DNA of 64,000 bases, taken from NCBI GenBank assembly GCA_963843275.1, contig CAWJJM010000009.1:310001-374000 (forward strand), written 5' to 3'. Positions within the stretch are counted from its first letter, which is position 1, and every line of letters starts with the position of its first letter. A program made the position numbers and the translations under genes. Below, in pieces: positions 29,755 through 38,752 of this stretch. Below the pieces are notes generated by a model. The model was given only the letters and a program-made list of their open reading frames with translations. It searched no databases and was not told the origin of the DNA. The DNA is from CAWJJM01 sp963843275. Lineage in GTDB: Bacteria; Acidobacteriota; Thermoanaerobaculia; Multivoradales; JBCCEF01.

Positions 29755-30410
29755 CGGGCGAGGTCGGCGGGCCGGCGCTGGCGGGGGAGGGCGCGGTCCA
29801 CCCGACCGCCGCCGACGGCGAGCGCAACTTCGTTCTGCAACAGGGCTTCGACGATCCGCCGCCGGGGGCCTGCCGGCCGCGGTACGCGGCGCTGCTGTTC
29901 CAGCCGCGGGCCGTGGCGGCGGTGCTGCTGCTGGGCATGCTGACCCAGGCGCCCCGCGTCTTCGCCGCTCTCGGTGCCGTCCTCTGGTGGAGCGCCGCGC
30001 TGCCCCGGCGCAGCCCCTTCGACGCCGTCTACAATCGCACGCTCGGCCGCCGCGCGGGCGCGGTGCGGCTCACCCCCGCGCCGCCGCCGCGGCGCTTCGC
30101 CCAGTTCCTCGCCGGCCTGTTCTGTTGCGCCATCGCAGCGCTGCTGCGGCGCTCCCGCCGGGGCGCCGCCCTCGTCGTCGAGGCCCTCTTCGCGGCCGCG
30201 GTCGCCGCCCTCGCCTTCGGCCGCTTCTGCCTCGGGTCGTTCCTCTTCCACCTGCTCCGCGGGCGCTGGCGCTTCGCCCTGCAGACGCTGCCCTGGGCGC
30301 AGGGACCGGGCGGCGGGGCGGCGAGCCCCGGCGCGCGGCTCACAACGAGGCGAGGAACTCGAGGAGCTGGCGCCGTCGGTCCGGCGGCAGCGCCTGCCAG
30401 GCCTCGGTAG
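29751..30410 (+). CDS. DUF4395-like membrane protein
   Basis: A 219-residue protein. After a short N-terminus comes NFVLQQGFDDPPPGACRPRY, then hydrophobic segments (AALLFQPRAVAAVLLLGML, AALGAVLWWSAALP) and PFDAVYNRTLGRR, and a second membrane half ending FGRFCLGSFLFHLLRG. This is the layout of DUF4395 membrane proteins, whose function is unknown. The gene is coupled to the remnant MarR gene (ATGA overlap), so it may depend on translation or promoter sequences lost with the deletion there. The last 40 residues overlap the 3' end of the convergent di-heme gene and look non-conserved. Confidence 0.6.
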   Translation: MTGEVGGPALAGEGAVHPTAADGERNFVLQQGFDDPPPGACRPRYAALLFQPRAVAAVLLLGMLTQAPRVFAALGAVLWWSAALPRRSPFDAVYNRTLGRRAGAVRLTPAPPPRRFAQFLAGLFCCAIAALLRRSRRGAALVVEALFAAAVAALAFGRFCLGSFLFHLLRGRWRFALQTLPWAQGPGGGAASPGARLTTRRGTRGAGAVGPAAAPARPR

Positions 30411-31584
30411 CGCGGCGCGCCTGGCCCCCGTGGCGCCGGATGGCGTCGGCGACGGTGAGGCTGAGCCCGTCGTGCATCAGGTGCGACCGCGTGCGCAGCC
30501 CCCACAGCGGGGCGGTGCGGAGCAGGTCGCGGGTCGCCGCGCCGCCGGCCTGCACCACCCCGTCGCCGGTGCCGACGTCGTGGAGCAGGAAGTCGCTGTA
30601 AGGGTGGAAGACCCGGTGGCCGAGGGCCGGCGGCACGGTGTAGGCGCCGGCGGCGACCACCGTCCCGGCCGGCGCGGTGACGAGATCGGGGAGGTGGCAC
30701 CCGGCGCAGCCGAGCTGTTGGAACACCGTCTCTCCGGCCAGCACCTCGGGCCGGTCGACGCGGGCGGCGTCCCGCGGCGGTGCCTGGCTCGAGCGCATGA
30801 AGCGCACCAGGGCGTCGAGGTCCTCGCCGTCGTCCTCGGGATCGACGACGGCGTCGAAGGCGTCGACCGGCCGGCCGTCGGAGCTGTTCTCGACCGGCAG
30901 GAGCTCGGTGGTGACGCCCATCTCGTTCAGGTAGGCGTCGGCGGCGAAGGAGAGCAGGCTGGCGTGCTGGTCCTTCCAACCGAAGCGGCCGACCGCCGGG
31001 GCCCCGCCGGCCTCGAGCACCGGCACCCTCACCGCCAGGCCGCGCACGGCGGTCGGCTGGTGGGCGGCGATCGCCTCGAGGGTGGAGTCGGCGACCGCCT
31101 CCACGTAGGCGTCGCCGAGGATCGAGGTGGAGAGACGCAGCGACAGCACCGTGTCGCTGGGGAGCACGTGCTCCTGGATGGCGGCGTCGAGGGCCCGGTC
31201 CGCGACCACGCCGCCGCCCGGATGGTCGGCGTAGCGGCCGTCCCGCCAGTGCCCGGCGCGCAGCTCGACCACCTGGCTCGAGCCGCCGCTCCGGGGCGTC
31301 GCGTGGCAGGCGCCGCACGAGGTGGCGTTGTAGGTCGGCCCCAACCCGTCCTCCGGCTCCTCCCTCTCGTCGAAGGTGGCGCGGTCGAGGTCGAGCTCTG
31401 CCTGCGGGCTGACCCCGTTGGTGCGCCCGTCGTAGCCGCTCTCGGCCTCGGCGGGAGGCGGCGGCGCGGGCCGCGCGGCGAGGAGGGCGAGGGTGAGGCA
31501 GGCGAGCGCCGGGAGGGCGACGGCACGGCGGGGACGGCCGCCGGGGCGGTCCGGGGTGGCGCGATCGGGGCGAACACGGGTCAC
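30340..31584 (-). CDS. Exported di-heme oxidoreductase (DHOR, putative peroxidase)
   Basis: A 414-residue exported protein. The GTG at 31584 follows GAGGAGAAG, then a signal segment (ALPALACLTLALLAARP). The first haem site is CGACH in the context SYNATSCGACH-like (YNATSCGACHATP), and the second is CAGCH in QLGCAGCHLPDL. Between them are GDAYVEAVADSTLEAI and GRFGWKDQHASLLSFAADAYLNEMGV, which are typical for the DHOR family related to di-haem cytochrome c peroxidases. It ends with LWGLRTRSHLMHDGLSLTVADAIRRHGG, also a family signature. It would work in the periplasm in peroxide removal or electron transfer. Confidence 0.88.
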   Translation of the reverse strand: MTRVRPDRATPDRPGGRPRRAVALPALACLTLALLAARPAPPPPAEAESGYDGRTNGVSPQAELDLDRATFDEREEPEDGLGPTYNATSCGACHATPRSGGSSQVVELRAGHWRDGRYADHPGGGVVADRALDAAIQEHVLPSDTVLSLRLSTSILGDAYVEAVADSTLEAIAAHQPTAVRGLAVRVPVLEAGGAPAVGRFGWKDQHASLLSFAADAYLNEMGVTTELLPVENSSDGRPVDAFDAVVDPEDDGEDLDALVRFMRSSQAPPRDAARVDRPEVLAGETVFQQLGCAGCHLPDLVTAPAGTVVAAGAYTVPPALGHRVFHPYSDFLLHDVGTGDGVVQAGGAATRDLLRTAPLWGLRTRSHLMHDGLSLTVADAIRRHGGQARRATEAWQALPPDRRRQLLEFLASL

Positions 31585-32080
31585 GGGCTTCTCCTCGGTC
31601 GGGGACGATCGGGTCGGGCGACGCGGGGTGCAACCCGCGAGGGCGCCGAACCCTGCGCCCGCCGCACACTGCCCCGCGGAGTCGGCTCCGGCGCCCGGGC
31701 CGGGCAACGGCCGGTCGCCGGCACGCGGGCGCAGCGGCCGGAGCGTCCCGGGGTGTTCGAGCTGCGGCTCCGGAGCCGGCCCGAGCCGGCCGCCCTGCGG
31801 CTCGCCGTCCACCGGCTCGGCGCGCTCCACGATCTGCCCCTCGACGCAGGGCTCGAGACCGCCGCGGTCGTCGCCTCCGGGTGCCGGCGCAACCGGTGAT
31901 CGAGGTGTCCATCCCGCTCTCCGGGCCGGTCTCCCGGCGGGTGCTCGACCCCGAGCGCCGGCTGCTCCTGCGCTTCGCGGGGCGCCGGCGCCGACGCCGG
32001 GCACGGCGCCGCCCGCCGCCGGGCCGAGCGGCTAAGATCGGCCGGTCGTCTCCGACCGTCGATCGCCCCGAGGGAGACCC
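31585..32080. other. Intergenic stretch without a convincing gene
   Basis: About 500 bp between the di-heme gene and the permease. Open frames exist on both strands but have no conserved pattern. One short plus-strand stretch at about 31750-31960 reads FELRLRSRPEPAALRLAV and then, in another frame, EVSIPLSGPVSRRVLDPERR. This is faintly like an anti-sigma-type ATPase (RsbW) fragment, but too weak to call. Confidence 0.3.
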
Positions 32081-33490
32081 GTGCCCGGCCCACCCGCCGT
32101 TCCCGAGACCGGTCCGCGCCGCGCCGCCGGGCCGGGAACCGTCCGCCGCCGGCTGGGGCTGTTCGACGCCACCATGCTGGTGATGGGCGGCATCGTGGGA
32201 GCCGGGATCTTCATCAACCCCTACGTCGTCGCGCGCGACCTGCCGCGGCCGGGATGGATCCTCGGCGCCTGGGCGCTGGGCGGTGCGATCGCGCTGGCGG
32301 GGGCCTTCGTCTACGCCGAGCTGGCGGCGCGGTTGCCGGAGGCGGGGGGGCAGTACGCCTACCTGCGCGAGGCCTACCACCCCGGCGTCGCCTTCCTCTA
32401 CGGCTGGGTGCTCCTGCTGGTGATCCAGACCGGCGGCATGGCGGCGGTGGCGGTCACCTTCGCGGCGTACGTCCGCGAGCTCACCGGCCTGCCGCTGTCG
32501 ACGGCGGCCCTGGCGGCGGGCACGCTGGCCGTCCTGGCGCTGGTCAACTGCCTCGGCGTGCGCGCCGGGAGCACGGTGCAGAGCGCCCTGATGGTGCTCA
32601 AGATCCTGGCGATCGTCGGGCTGGTGGCGGCCGGTGCATGGTTCGTGGCCGGCCACGGCGAGGCGGGGGCGGCGGCGGCGGGAGGGACGCCGACGGTCGC
32701 GGCCGGGCGCACCGGGCCGGCCGGCGCCGGCCTCCTGGTGGCTCTCGGCGCGGCGATGGTGCCGGTGCTCTTCGCCTACGGCGGCTGGCAGACGGCGAGC
32801 TTCGTCGCCGAGGAGGTGCGCGCGCCGCGCCGCAACCTGCCGCGTGCCCTGGTCCTCGGCGTCGCCGGGGTGGTCGTGCTCTACCTGGCGGTGAACGCGG
32901 TGTGCGTCGCCGTGCTCGGGCCGGCCGGCCTCGCAGCCTCCACGACCCCGGCCTCCGCGGTGATGGAGCGCGCCCTGGGGATCGCCGGCGCCCGCTGGAT
33001 CGCGGTCGGCATCGCCCTGTCGACCCTCGGCTTCCTCAGCCAGTCGGTCCTCACCGCGCCGCGCGTCTACTACGCGATGGGCCGCGACGGCCTCTTCTTC
33101 CGCGCCGTCGGCCGCCTCGACCGCCGCCACGGCGTGCCGGTGGCGGCGATCGCGCTGCAGGCGGTGCTGGCGATCGCGATCGCGCTGTCCGGCCGCTACG
33201 ACCAGATCCTCTCCTACGTGGTGTCGATGGACTTCCTCTTCTTCGGCCTCACCGCGACCTGCCTCTTCGCCTTCCGCCGCCGCGAGGCGGCGGCGGCTCG
33301 GGGGCCGGACGCGCCGCTCGCCCGCGTGCCCGGCCACCCGGTCACGACGGTGCTCTTCGTCGCCGCCTGCTGGCTGGTCGTCGCCGCCACCTTCGCGCGC
33401 TACCCGGTCAACTCGCTGGTCGGCCTGGGCATCCTGGTCGCCGGCGTGCCCGTCTACCTCGCCTGGCGCCGCGGCGCGGGGGCGGCTTGA
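32081..33490 (+). CDS. APC-superfamily amino acid permease
   Basis: A 469-residue transporter with 12 hydrophobic helices. The APC signature is in the first helix (LGLFDATMLVMGGIVGAGIF), with the GSGIF-like unwound helix reading GAGIF. EAGGQYAYLREAYHP follows in helix 3, and PVLFAYGGWQTASFVAEEVR in helix 6 holds the usual G-W and E-E residues. It takes up amino acids or polyamines with protons or as an exchanger. The GTG start at 32081 has GAGGGAG before it. It overlaps the aminotransferase gene that follows (TTGA), so uptake and transamination of an amino acid are likely linked. Confidence 0.9.
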   Translation: MPGPPAVPETGPRRAAGPGTVRRRLGLFDATMLVMGGIVGAGIFINPYVVARDLPRPGWILGAWALGGAIALAGAFVYAELAARLPEAGGQYAYLREAYHPGVAFLYGWVLLLVIQTGGMAAVAVTFAAYVRELTGLPLSTAALAAGTLAVLALVNCLGVRAGSTVQSALMVLKILAIVGLVAAGAWFVAGHGEAGAAAAGGTPTVAAGRTGPAGAGLLVALGAAMVPVLFAYGGWQTASFVAEEVRAPRRNLPRALVLGVAGVVVLYLAVNAVCVAVLGPAGLAASTTPASAVMERALGIAGARWIAVGIALSTLGFLSQSVLTAPRVYYAMGRDGLFFRAVGRLDRRHGVPVAAIALQAVLAIAIALSGRYDQILSYVVSMDFLFFGLTATCLFAFRRREAAAARGPDAPLARVPGHPVTTVLFVAACWLVVAATFARYPVNSLVGLGILVAGVPVYLAWRRGAGAA

Positions 33491-34608
33491 CGGCCCCGCG
33501 CCGCTTCAGCCGGTCGCCCTACATGGAGTGGGCGAAGCTGCACGCCGGCGCCCGCTTCGACCTGGCGACGAGCGGCGTCGGCAGCCTGCCGTTGGCCGAG
33601 CTGCCGGTGCCCCGCGAGGAGGTGCTGGCAGCGCTCGAGCTCACCGGGTCCGCCGGCTACGGGTACCCGCCGCTGACCGAGCGGCTGGCGCGGCGCAGCG
33701 GGGCCGCGGTGGAGAACGTGGTCTGCGCCACCGGCACCTCGATGGCGAACCACCTGGCGCTCGCCGCGGTGCTCGACCCGGGAGACGAGGTGCTGATCGA
33801 GCGCCCCACCTACGAGCTCCTGGTGTCGACGGCGCGCTATCTCGGCGCGGAGGTGCGGCGCTTCCCGCGCCGCTTCGCCGCCGGCTGGGCGATCGACCCG
33901 GCGGTGGTGGAACGGGCCCTGACGCCGCGCACCCGGCTGGTCGTCGTCACCAACCTGCACAACCCCACCGGGGTGCGGACGCCGGACGTGGTGCTGGCCC
34001 GCGTGGCGGCCCTGGCGGAGGAGCGGGGCGCCCGCCTGCTGGTCGACGAGGTCTACCTCGAGGCCTGCTTCGACCCGGCGGCGCGCTCCGCCTTCCACCT
34101 CGGCCCGAACGTGCTGGCCACCTCCAGCCTGACCAAGGTGTACGGGCTCTCCGGGGTCCGCTGCGGTTGGGTGCTGGCGGCGCCCGAGCTGGCGGCGCGC
34201 ATGCGCCGGCTCGACGACCTCCACGGCGCCAGCGCCGCGCACCCGGCGGAGCGCCTGAGCGTCCTGGCGCTCGACCATCTCGGGCCGATCGCCGACCGCG
34301 CCCGCCGGCGCCTCGCCGCGCACCGGGCCCTGGTCGGCACTTTCCTCGACGGACGCGACGACCTCGACGCGGTGCGCCCGGCGCACGGCACGATCGTCTT
34401 CCCCCGCCTCGCCGGAGGCAACGTGGACGGGCTCTGCCGCCTGCTGCGGGAGCGCTTCGAGACGAGCGTCGTCCCCGGCCGCTTCTTCGAGGAGCCGCGG
34501 CACTTCCGCCTCGGGCTCGGCGCCGCGACGCCGGTGGTCGAGGAGGGCCTGCGGCGGCTCGGGCTGGCGCTGGACGACCTCGGCGCCGGCTCCCCCGCGA
34601 CGCGCTGA
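33487..34608 (+). CDS. PLP-dependent aminotransferase, class I/II
   Basis: A 373-residue fold-type I enzyme. PLP contacts are visible: ATGTSMANHLAL (phosphate-binding turn), TNLHNPTGV (Asn), LLVDEVYLEACF (Asp) and SSLTKVYGLSGVRCGW, with the Schiff-base Lys. The opening FSRSPYMEWAKLHAGARFDLATSGVG is typical of the aspartate/kynurenine-type group. It starts with TTG at 33487, overlapping the permease stop (TTGA), which also fits the length of relatives. An ATG at 33523 would cut the conserved start. Probably acts on the amino acid brought in by the permease. Confidence 0.88.
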   Translation: MTAPRRFSRSPYMEWAKLHAGARFDLATSGVGSLPLAELPVPREEVLAALELTGSAGYGYPPLTERLARRSGAAVENVVCATGTSMANHLALAAVLDPGDEVLIERPTYELLVSTARYLGAEVRRFPRRFAAGWAIDPAVVERALTPRTRLVVVTNLHNPTGVRTPDVVLARVAALAEERGARLLVDEVYLEACFDPAARSAFHLGPNVLATSSLTKVYGLSGVRCGWVLAAPELAARMRRLDDLHGASAAHPAERLSVLALDHLGPIADRARRRLAAHRALVGTFLDGRDDLDAVRPAHGTIVFPRLAGGNVDGLCRLLRERFETSVVPGRFFEEPRHFRLGLGAATPVVEEGLRRLGLALDDLGAGSPATR

Positions 34609-34660
34609 GGCGCGGCCCCGGTCCCGGGGGAGCGGCGGCGCACCGGCCGGCGGCGTCCGT

Positions 34661-36706
34661 CTACGGCGCTTCCGTGCGCAGCTCGAGCGGGCCGGCGCTC
34701 TGGAAGCCGGAGCCGAGGACGATCGTGCCGCCGGTTTCGGCCGTGGTGTCGTAGGCGATCAGGGTGAGGTCGTCGAACCGTCCGTCGCTGGCCTTGATCG
34801 ACGTGCAGGCCCGGAACGTCTGCGGACCGTCGTTCGGGACACCGGTGAGCGCCAGCTCCTCGATGGGGCAGGACGGCGCGGGTCCCCCGAGGCCACCCGG
34901 CAGCGTGAGGTCGACCGCGGCGAGGGCGTCGGCGATGCCGTAGCCGGAGTCGCGGTCCCTGCCGGCGGCCTCGATGTCGAGCGCCGTCGCGGCGAGCACC
35001 TGCTCCATGCCGGCGGCGGTGAGCGACGAGGTCTGGAGCAGCAGCGCGGCGATGGCGGCGGCGTGCGGCGCGGCGGCGGAGGTCCCGAAGAAGGGGTTGA
35101 AGCCGGGCGCCGCGGTGGACACGCCGTCGGCGCCGGCGACCTTGGGTTGCTGGCGCACCGTGCCGCCCGTCGCCGAGAAGTCCCCCGGCGTGTAGGGTGT
35201 GCCGTCCGCCGTGAAGAACACCCGACGCGGTCCGTCGGAGCTGAACGTCTCGACCGACTCGCTGCCGTCGAACGGCACGCCGTCCCCCTCCCCGCCGGCG
35301 GCGTAGTACCAGTCCACGGCCGCGACCCCGAAGGCGTCCTCGGCGGCCGCGTGTCCGCTGGTCTGCCCGGCCGTCGCCGGCGCCAGCCGGCCGCCGTGGG
35401 CGCTCAGCCAGAGGAAGCGGCCGGCGCCGCTGTAGCGCACGACGGCGAGGAGGTTGCCGGTGTCGTCGAAGGCCTGCGAGGCGATCTCCTCGAACGGATC
35501 GTCGTCGCCGTCCTGCGCCGCGGCGCCGACGGCGTAGACGGTGCTCCCCGTCGGGTCGAGCAGGACGAGGTCGTAGTCGTTGCCCGACCCTCCCAGCGGG
35601 TCGGCCCACTGGAGGATGAAGTAGGTCGGCGAGTCGCCGGTGATCGTGGCGGCGCCGCCGGAGCCGAAGTCGTGGGTGTCGTAGGCGGCGAGAGCCGGCG
35701 GGGCGCTCGCCGCCGAGGCGAAGTCGCCCTCCCACACCCCGGACGTCCCGTCGTCGAGGTTGCCGGAGTTGCCGGCCGACGAGAAGTAGAGCCCTCCGGC
35801 GTCGGTGAAATCGTTCACCGCCTGCGCCACGGTGCCGTCCTGGAAGGTCGGCTCGGCGAAGTAGAAGACGTCGTCGACGATCACGTCGCAACCCGCCGCC
35901 TGCAGCGCGGCGATGTTGGCGGCGAACTGCGCCTGGCCCGCGAACGCCGTCGCGAACCAGAGGGTGGCGCCCGGCGCCAGGTCGTGGACGATCTCCAGCA
36001 TCGCCGTCCCCTCGTCGCCCGAGCCCGCCTGGCCGCTGAGCACGTGGACGGACGGCAGGTCACCGGTCGCCTGCCGCGCCGCCAGGGTGTCGACCCCGTC
36101 GGAGAGGACGCCGACGGCGACGCCGGTGCCGTCCACCGCGAAGGTCGAGCGCACCAGGTCGGCGCGGTGCGCGACGTCGCCCTCGGAGGAGTCGACCTTG
36201 CGCAGCTCGTAGCCCAGTGCCCGGCGGATCCGCCGCACGTCGGAGCGCCGGGCCAGGGCCAGGACCTGCCCGAGCGGCAGGCGGGCGCGGAGGACCGAGC
36301 GCTCGGGGTGGGAGGCGAGGACGGTCCCGACCTGCGCGACGGCGACCTCGAGGGGCGGGTCGACCCGGCCGGAGATCTCCACCTCGACCACGGCCCGGCC
36401 GGCGAGCTCCTTGCCGGTCCGCAGGTCGGGCAGCTCGGCGAAGAGGGCATCGCCGCGCTGGCGCCGGATGGCGAACAGGAGCTCGCTGTCGAGCTTCTTC
36501 TCCGCCTCGCTCCAGGTCGACTTGTCGAGCTCCAGCCGCGCGATCTGCGCCGCCGCCGAGGTCGTGACGCGGCCCGGCCCGGCGGTCGGCTGCGCCGCCG
36601 CCGGCGTGCCTCCCGCCAGGGCGACGGCCGCGACGACGGTGAACGCGATCAGCAGGCGGGACGAGCCTGCCGGCGTCGTGCGAACCCTCGCGGGGCGACG
36701 TTCCAT
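34661..36706 (-). CDS. Secreted subtilase-fold (S8-like) protease with Glu in place of catalytic His
   Basis: A 681-residue exported protein (ATG 36706 after GGAGAGGGAAC; signal segment RLLIAFTVVAAVALAGG). A subtilase domain starts with VGVLSDGVD (Asp at about 203). The motif that should read HGTxVAxI is GDEGTAMLEIVHDLAPGA, with Glu at about 231. The oxyanion Asn lies in YFSSAGNSGN and the Ser in NPFFGTSAAAPHAAAIAALLL (about 543). A Glu-Asp-Ser set is what sedolisins (S53) use, and this DEGxAM type also occurs in exported subtilases of other phyla. A beta-rich insert (about 330-480) and a C-terminal beta-domain with two Cys (APSCPIEE, FRACTS) flank it. It is divergent from the Cache gene. Confidence 0.85.
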   Translation of the reverse strand: MERRPARVRTTPAGSSRLLIAFTVVAAVALAGGTPAAAQPTAGPGRVTTSAAAQIARLELDKSTWSEAEKKLDSELLFAIRRQRGDALFAELPDLRTGKELAGRAVVEVEISGRVDPPLEVAVAQVGTVLASHPERSVLRARLPLGQVLALARRSDVRRIRRALGYELRKVDSSEGDVAHRADLVRSTFAVDGTGVAVGVLSDGVDTLAARQATGDLPSVHVLSGQAGSGDEGTAMLEIVHDLAPGATLWFATAFAGQAQFAANIAALQAAGCDVIVDDVFYFAEPTFQDGTVAQAVNDFTDAGGLYFSSAGNSGNLDDGTSGVWEGDFASAASAPPALAAYDTHDFGSGGAATITGDSPTYFILQWADPLGGSGNDYDLVLLDPTGSTVYAVGAAAQDGDDDPFEEIASQAFDDTGNLLAVVRYSGAGRFLWLSAHGGRLAPATAGQTSGHAAAEDAFGVAAVDWYYAAGGEGDGVPFDGSESVETFSSDGPRRVFFTADGTPYTPGDFSATGGTVRQQPKVAGADGVSTAAPGFNPFFGTSAAAPHAAAIAALLLQTSSLTAAGMEQVLAATALDIEAAGRDRDSGYGIADALAAVDLTLPGGLGGPAPSCPIEELALTGVPNDGPQTFRACTSIKASDGRFDDLTLIAYDTTAETGGTIVLGSGFQSAGPLELRTEAP

Positions 36707-36919
36707 GACGTTCCCTCTCCGGATCCTGGTGACCCGCACGGGACGGGAGGAGGCGGACTCTCCGGACGGTAGCACGCCCGATCCGCGGTCGCGGGCGCGC
36801 CCGCCCTGCGGGCGTCGTCGCGACCACGGGCAGCGAGGGTCGCCGGGAGCGGCGGGCGACCGCCCGAGGATCGCGGCCCCGGCGCCGGCTGGCTATACTC
36901 CGAGGGGAGATCGACCCGC

Positions 36920-37996
36920 ATGACGACGACGACGGCTTGGCTTCGGCGGTCCCTGGCGACCGCGTCGGTTCTCGGCACGCTGGCCCTCGCCGGGGTGCCG
37001 CCGGCCCGCGCCGATGCCGGCGACCGGCACCGGGAGGCGCTGCTGCGGCTTGCCGCCGACCGCATCGACGGCGTCTTCGCCGCGGTCGCGGCGAGCACGC
37101 GGGCGGTGGGCGAGGAGGTCCGGGCCCGGGCGGAGCGGCCGCCGGAGGTGTCGGACGAGGAGCTCGCGGCCTGGCGGCAGCGCAGCCGGGCCCGCGGGAC
37201 CACCCGCGGCTTCCGCACCTGGCCGGCGGACCGGCCCGAACCGGCCTCCCAGGCCGAATTCCCCGCGCTCTACAGCTACGACCGCGAGGCGGTGACGCGG
37301 GACGTTGTGGCCCGTCTCGAGCTGCTCGAGCGGCTGGTGCCCGTCGTCCGGGCCGCGTACCGCAGCTTCGACTTCTCCTGGGTCTACGTCACCACCGCCG
37401 ACGGGACGATGCTGATCTACCCGTTCGTGCCGCTGGCGGAGGCGGTCCACAACGACCGCCCGACCGACCAGGTCTACTACCGGGCGGCGGACTTCGCGCG
37501 GCGCCAGGTGGGCTGGACCGATCCCTACCTGGACCTGGTCGGCGCCGGGATGATGATCACCGCCTCGGTCCCGATCTACACGGGGGACGAGCTCTTCGGG
37601 GTGGCGTCGCGCGACATCACCCTCGACGAGCTCACCGCGTCGGTGTTGGCGCGGCTGACCGCGGAGACCGACCGCGTCGCGTTCCTGGTCGACGGCCGGG
37701 GCCTGGCGATCGACGCCAGCGATCCCGCGCTGGCGGAGGAGCTCGCGGCGGTCAACGGCGCCAAGGGAGAGGCGGCGCTGTTCTACCGCACCGCGGATCC
37801 GTCCAGGCTGGGAGGCACGAACGCGGTGGCGTCACGCTTCGCGTGGGTCGACCGGGTCACCGAGCGGATCCTCGCCGCGGCCGCCGTCTCGCCCGCTGGC
37901 GAACCGGTCGCCTTCGACTCCGACGGGCGGCAGGTCCTGGCGACGCGGCTCGCGACCACCGGGTGGTTCCTCGTCCTCGTCGCGGGGAGCCCGTAG
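36920..37996 (+). CDS. Exported stand-alone double-Cache sensor domain protein
   Basis: A 358-residue exported protein (signal peptide ends PPARADA). The rest is a double-Cache fold: helix LLRLAADRIDGVFAAVAAST, then FDFSWVYVTTADGTMLIYPF and TDQVYYRAADFARRQVGWTDPYLD, which mark the first Cache pocket, then ITASVPIYTGDELFGVASRDITLDEL. The second half repeats the layout (VAFLVDGRGLAIDAS). In chemoreceptors and kinases this region sits between two membrane helices. Here no second helix or signalling domain exists, so it works as a free periplasmic ligand-binding protein. A 12-bp stem-loop follows. Confidence 0.8.
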   Translation: MTTTTAWLRRSLATASVLGTLALAGVPPARADAGDRHREALLRLAADRIDGVFAAVAASTRAVGEEVRARAERPPEVSDEELAAWRQRSRARGTTRGFRTWPADRPEPASQAEFPALYSYDREAVTRDVVARLELLERLVPVVRAAYRSFDFSWVYVTTADGTMLIYPFVPLAEAVHNDRPTDQVYYRAADFARRQVGWTDPYLDLVGAGMMITASVPIYTGDELFGVASRDITLDELTASVLARLTAETDRVAFLVDGRGLAIDASDPALAEELAAVNGAKGEAALFYRTADPSRLGGTNAVASRFAWVDRVTERILAAAAVSPAGEPVAFDSDGRQVLATRLATTGWFLVLVAGSP

Positions 37997-38038
37997 GCGC
38001 GGACCCGGTCCGACGGGATCCCCGCCGGGCACGCGGGC

Positions 38039-38074
38039 GGGGTGGAGGCCACGCGGCGACGCGGCCTCCACCCC
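38039..38074. terminator. Bidirectional terminator hairpin
   Basis: A perfect 12-bp stem (GGGGTGGAGGCC / GGCCTCCACCCC) with a 12-nt loop lies between the convergent Cache and cupin genes, 42 bp after one stop and 19 bp after the other. It can act on both strands. Confidence 0.7.
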
Positions 38075-38093
38075 GAGAGGACACGCCCTCTCC

Positions 38094-38630
38094 TCAGGCG
38101 TCTCCGAAGCGGAGGCCGAAGCGCTCGCAGAGGCCGGGCACGCTGTCCCACTGCATGTCGAGCTCGTAGCGGGCGGCGAGCTCCACGAAGCGGTCGAGAT
38201 CGCCGCCCCACACCTTCGGCAGCTCGCGGAAGAAGTCCTCGAAGCCGGCCGGCGAGAGGACCTCGACGATCTCGGCCGGCGTGTCGCCGGCGTTCCAGAA
38301 GGTGTGCCACTGCATCCGCGGCTTGTGCACCCAGGTGCCGGGTCCGGCGGTGACCACGTCGTCGCCGAGCAGGGCGCCGAGCGTTCCCGAGATGACGTAG
38401 GAGTACTCGTCCTCCCGGTGGTGGCGGTGGAGCGGCGCGGCGAGGACCCGTGGCGCCAACGGGTGGTGGACGATCGCGAAGCGGCCGTCGCTGGCCGCGC
38501 CGTCGATCTTCCAGGTGATACCCAGGCCGGTGAGGTCGACGCGCTCGGGGCTGTCCGGCGGGACGACGACGGGGCCGCCGGCGGACGCCGGGGTCTGCGG
38601 GGTGGTCTTCGCTGCGGCGGTGGCTTGCAT
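38094..38630 (-). CDS. Cupin-domain protein (quercetinase-like)
   Basis: A 178-residue single-cupin protein. The first cupin motif is in APLHRHHREDEYSYVISG, with the His pair, Glu and Tyr-rich strand, and the second is in WVHKPRMQWHTFWNAGD, so a mononuclear metal site is probable. The C-terminal helix FEDFFRELPKVWGG is typical of the group. Substrate unknown; relatives are dioxygenases or metabolite-binding proteins. I chose the ATG at 38630, which follows GGAGAAGACC. An upstream ATG at 38678 would add 16 acidic residues and cannot be excluded. Confidence 0.8.
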   Translation of the reverse strand: MQATAAAKTTPQTPASAGGPVVVPPDSPERVDLTGLGITWKIDGAASDGRFAIVHHPLAPRVLAAPLHRHHREDEYSYVISGTLGALLGDDVVTAGPGTWVHKPRMQWHTFWNAGDTPAEIVEVLSPAGFEDFFRELPKVWGGDLDRFVELAARYELDMQWDSVPGLCERFGLRFGDA

Positions 38631-38752
38631 GGTCTTCTCCGTTTCTTCCGGGTCTTCGGGATCGGTCGGCGCGGTCATCGCGCCGCCTCGTGACCGGGAT
38701 GTACGGTGGGCCGGCCGACCGTTACAGTCGGAGAAGAGATCGCGGCGAAGCG

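Noticed and set aside
31750..31960. Faint RsbW/anti-sigma-like fragment
   Set aside because: Only two short, frame-shifted stretches with weak resemblance, and no ATPase motif is visible.
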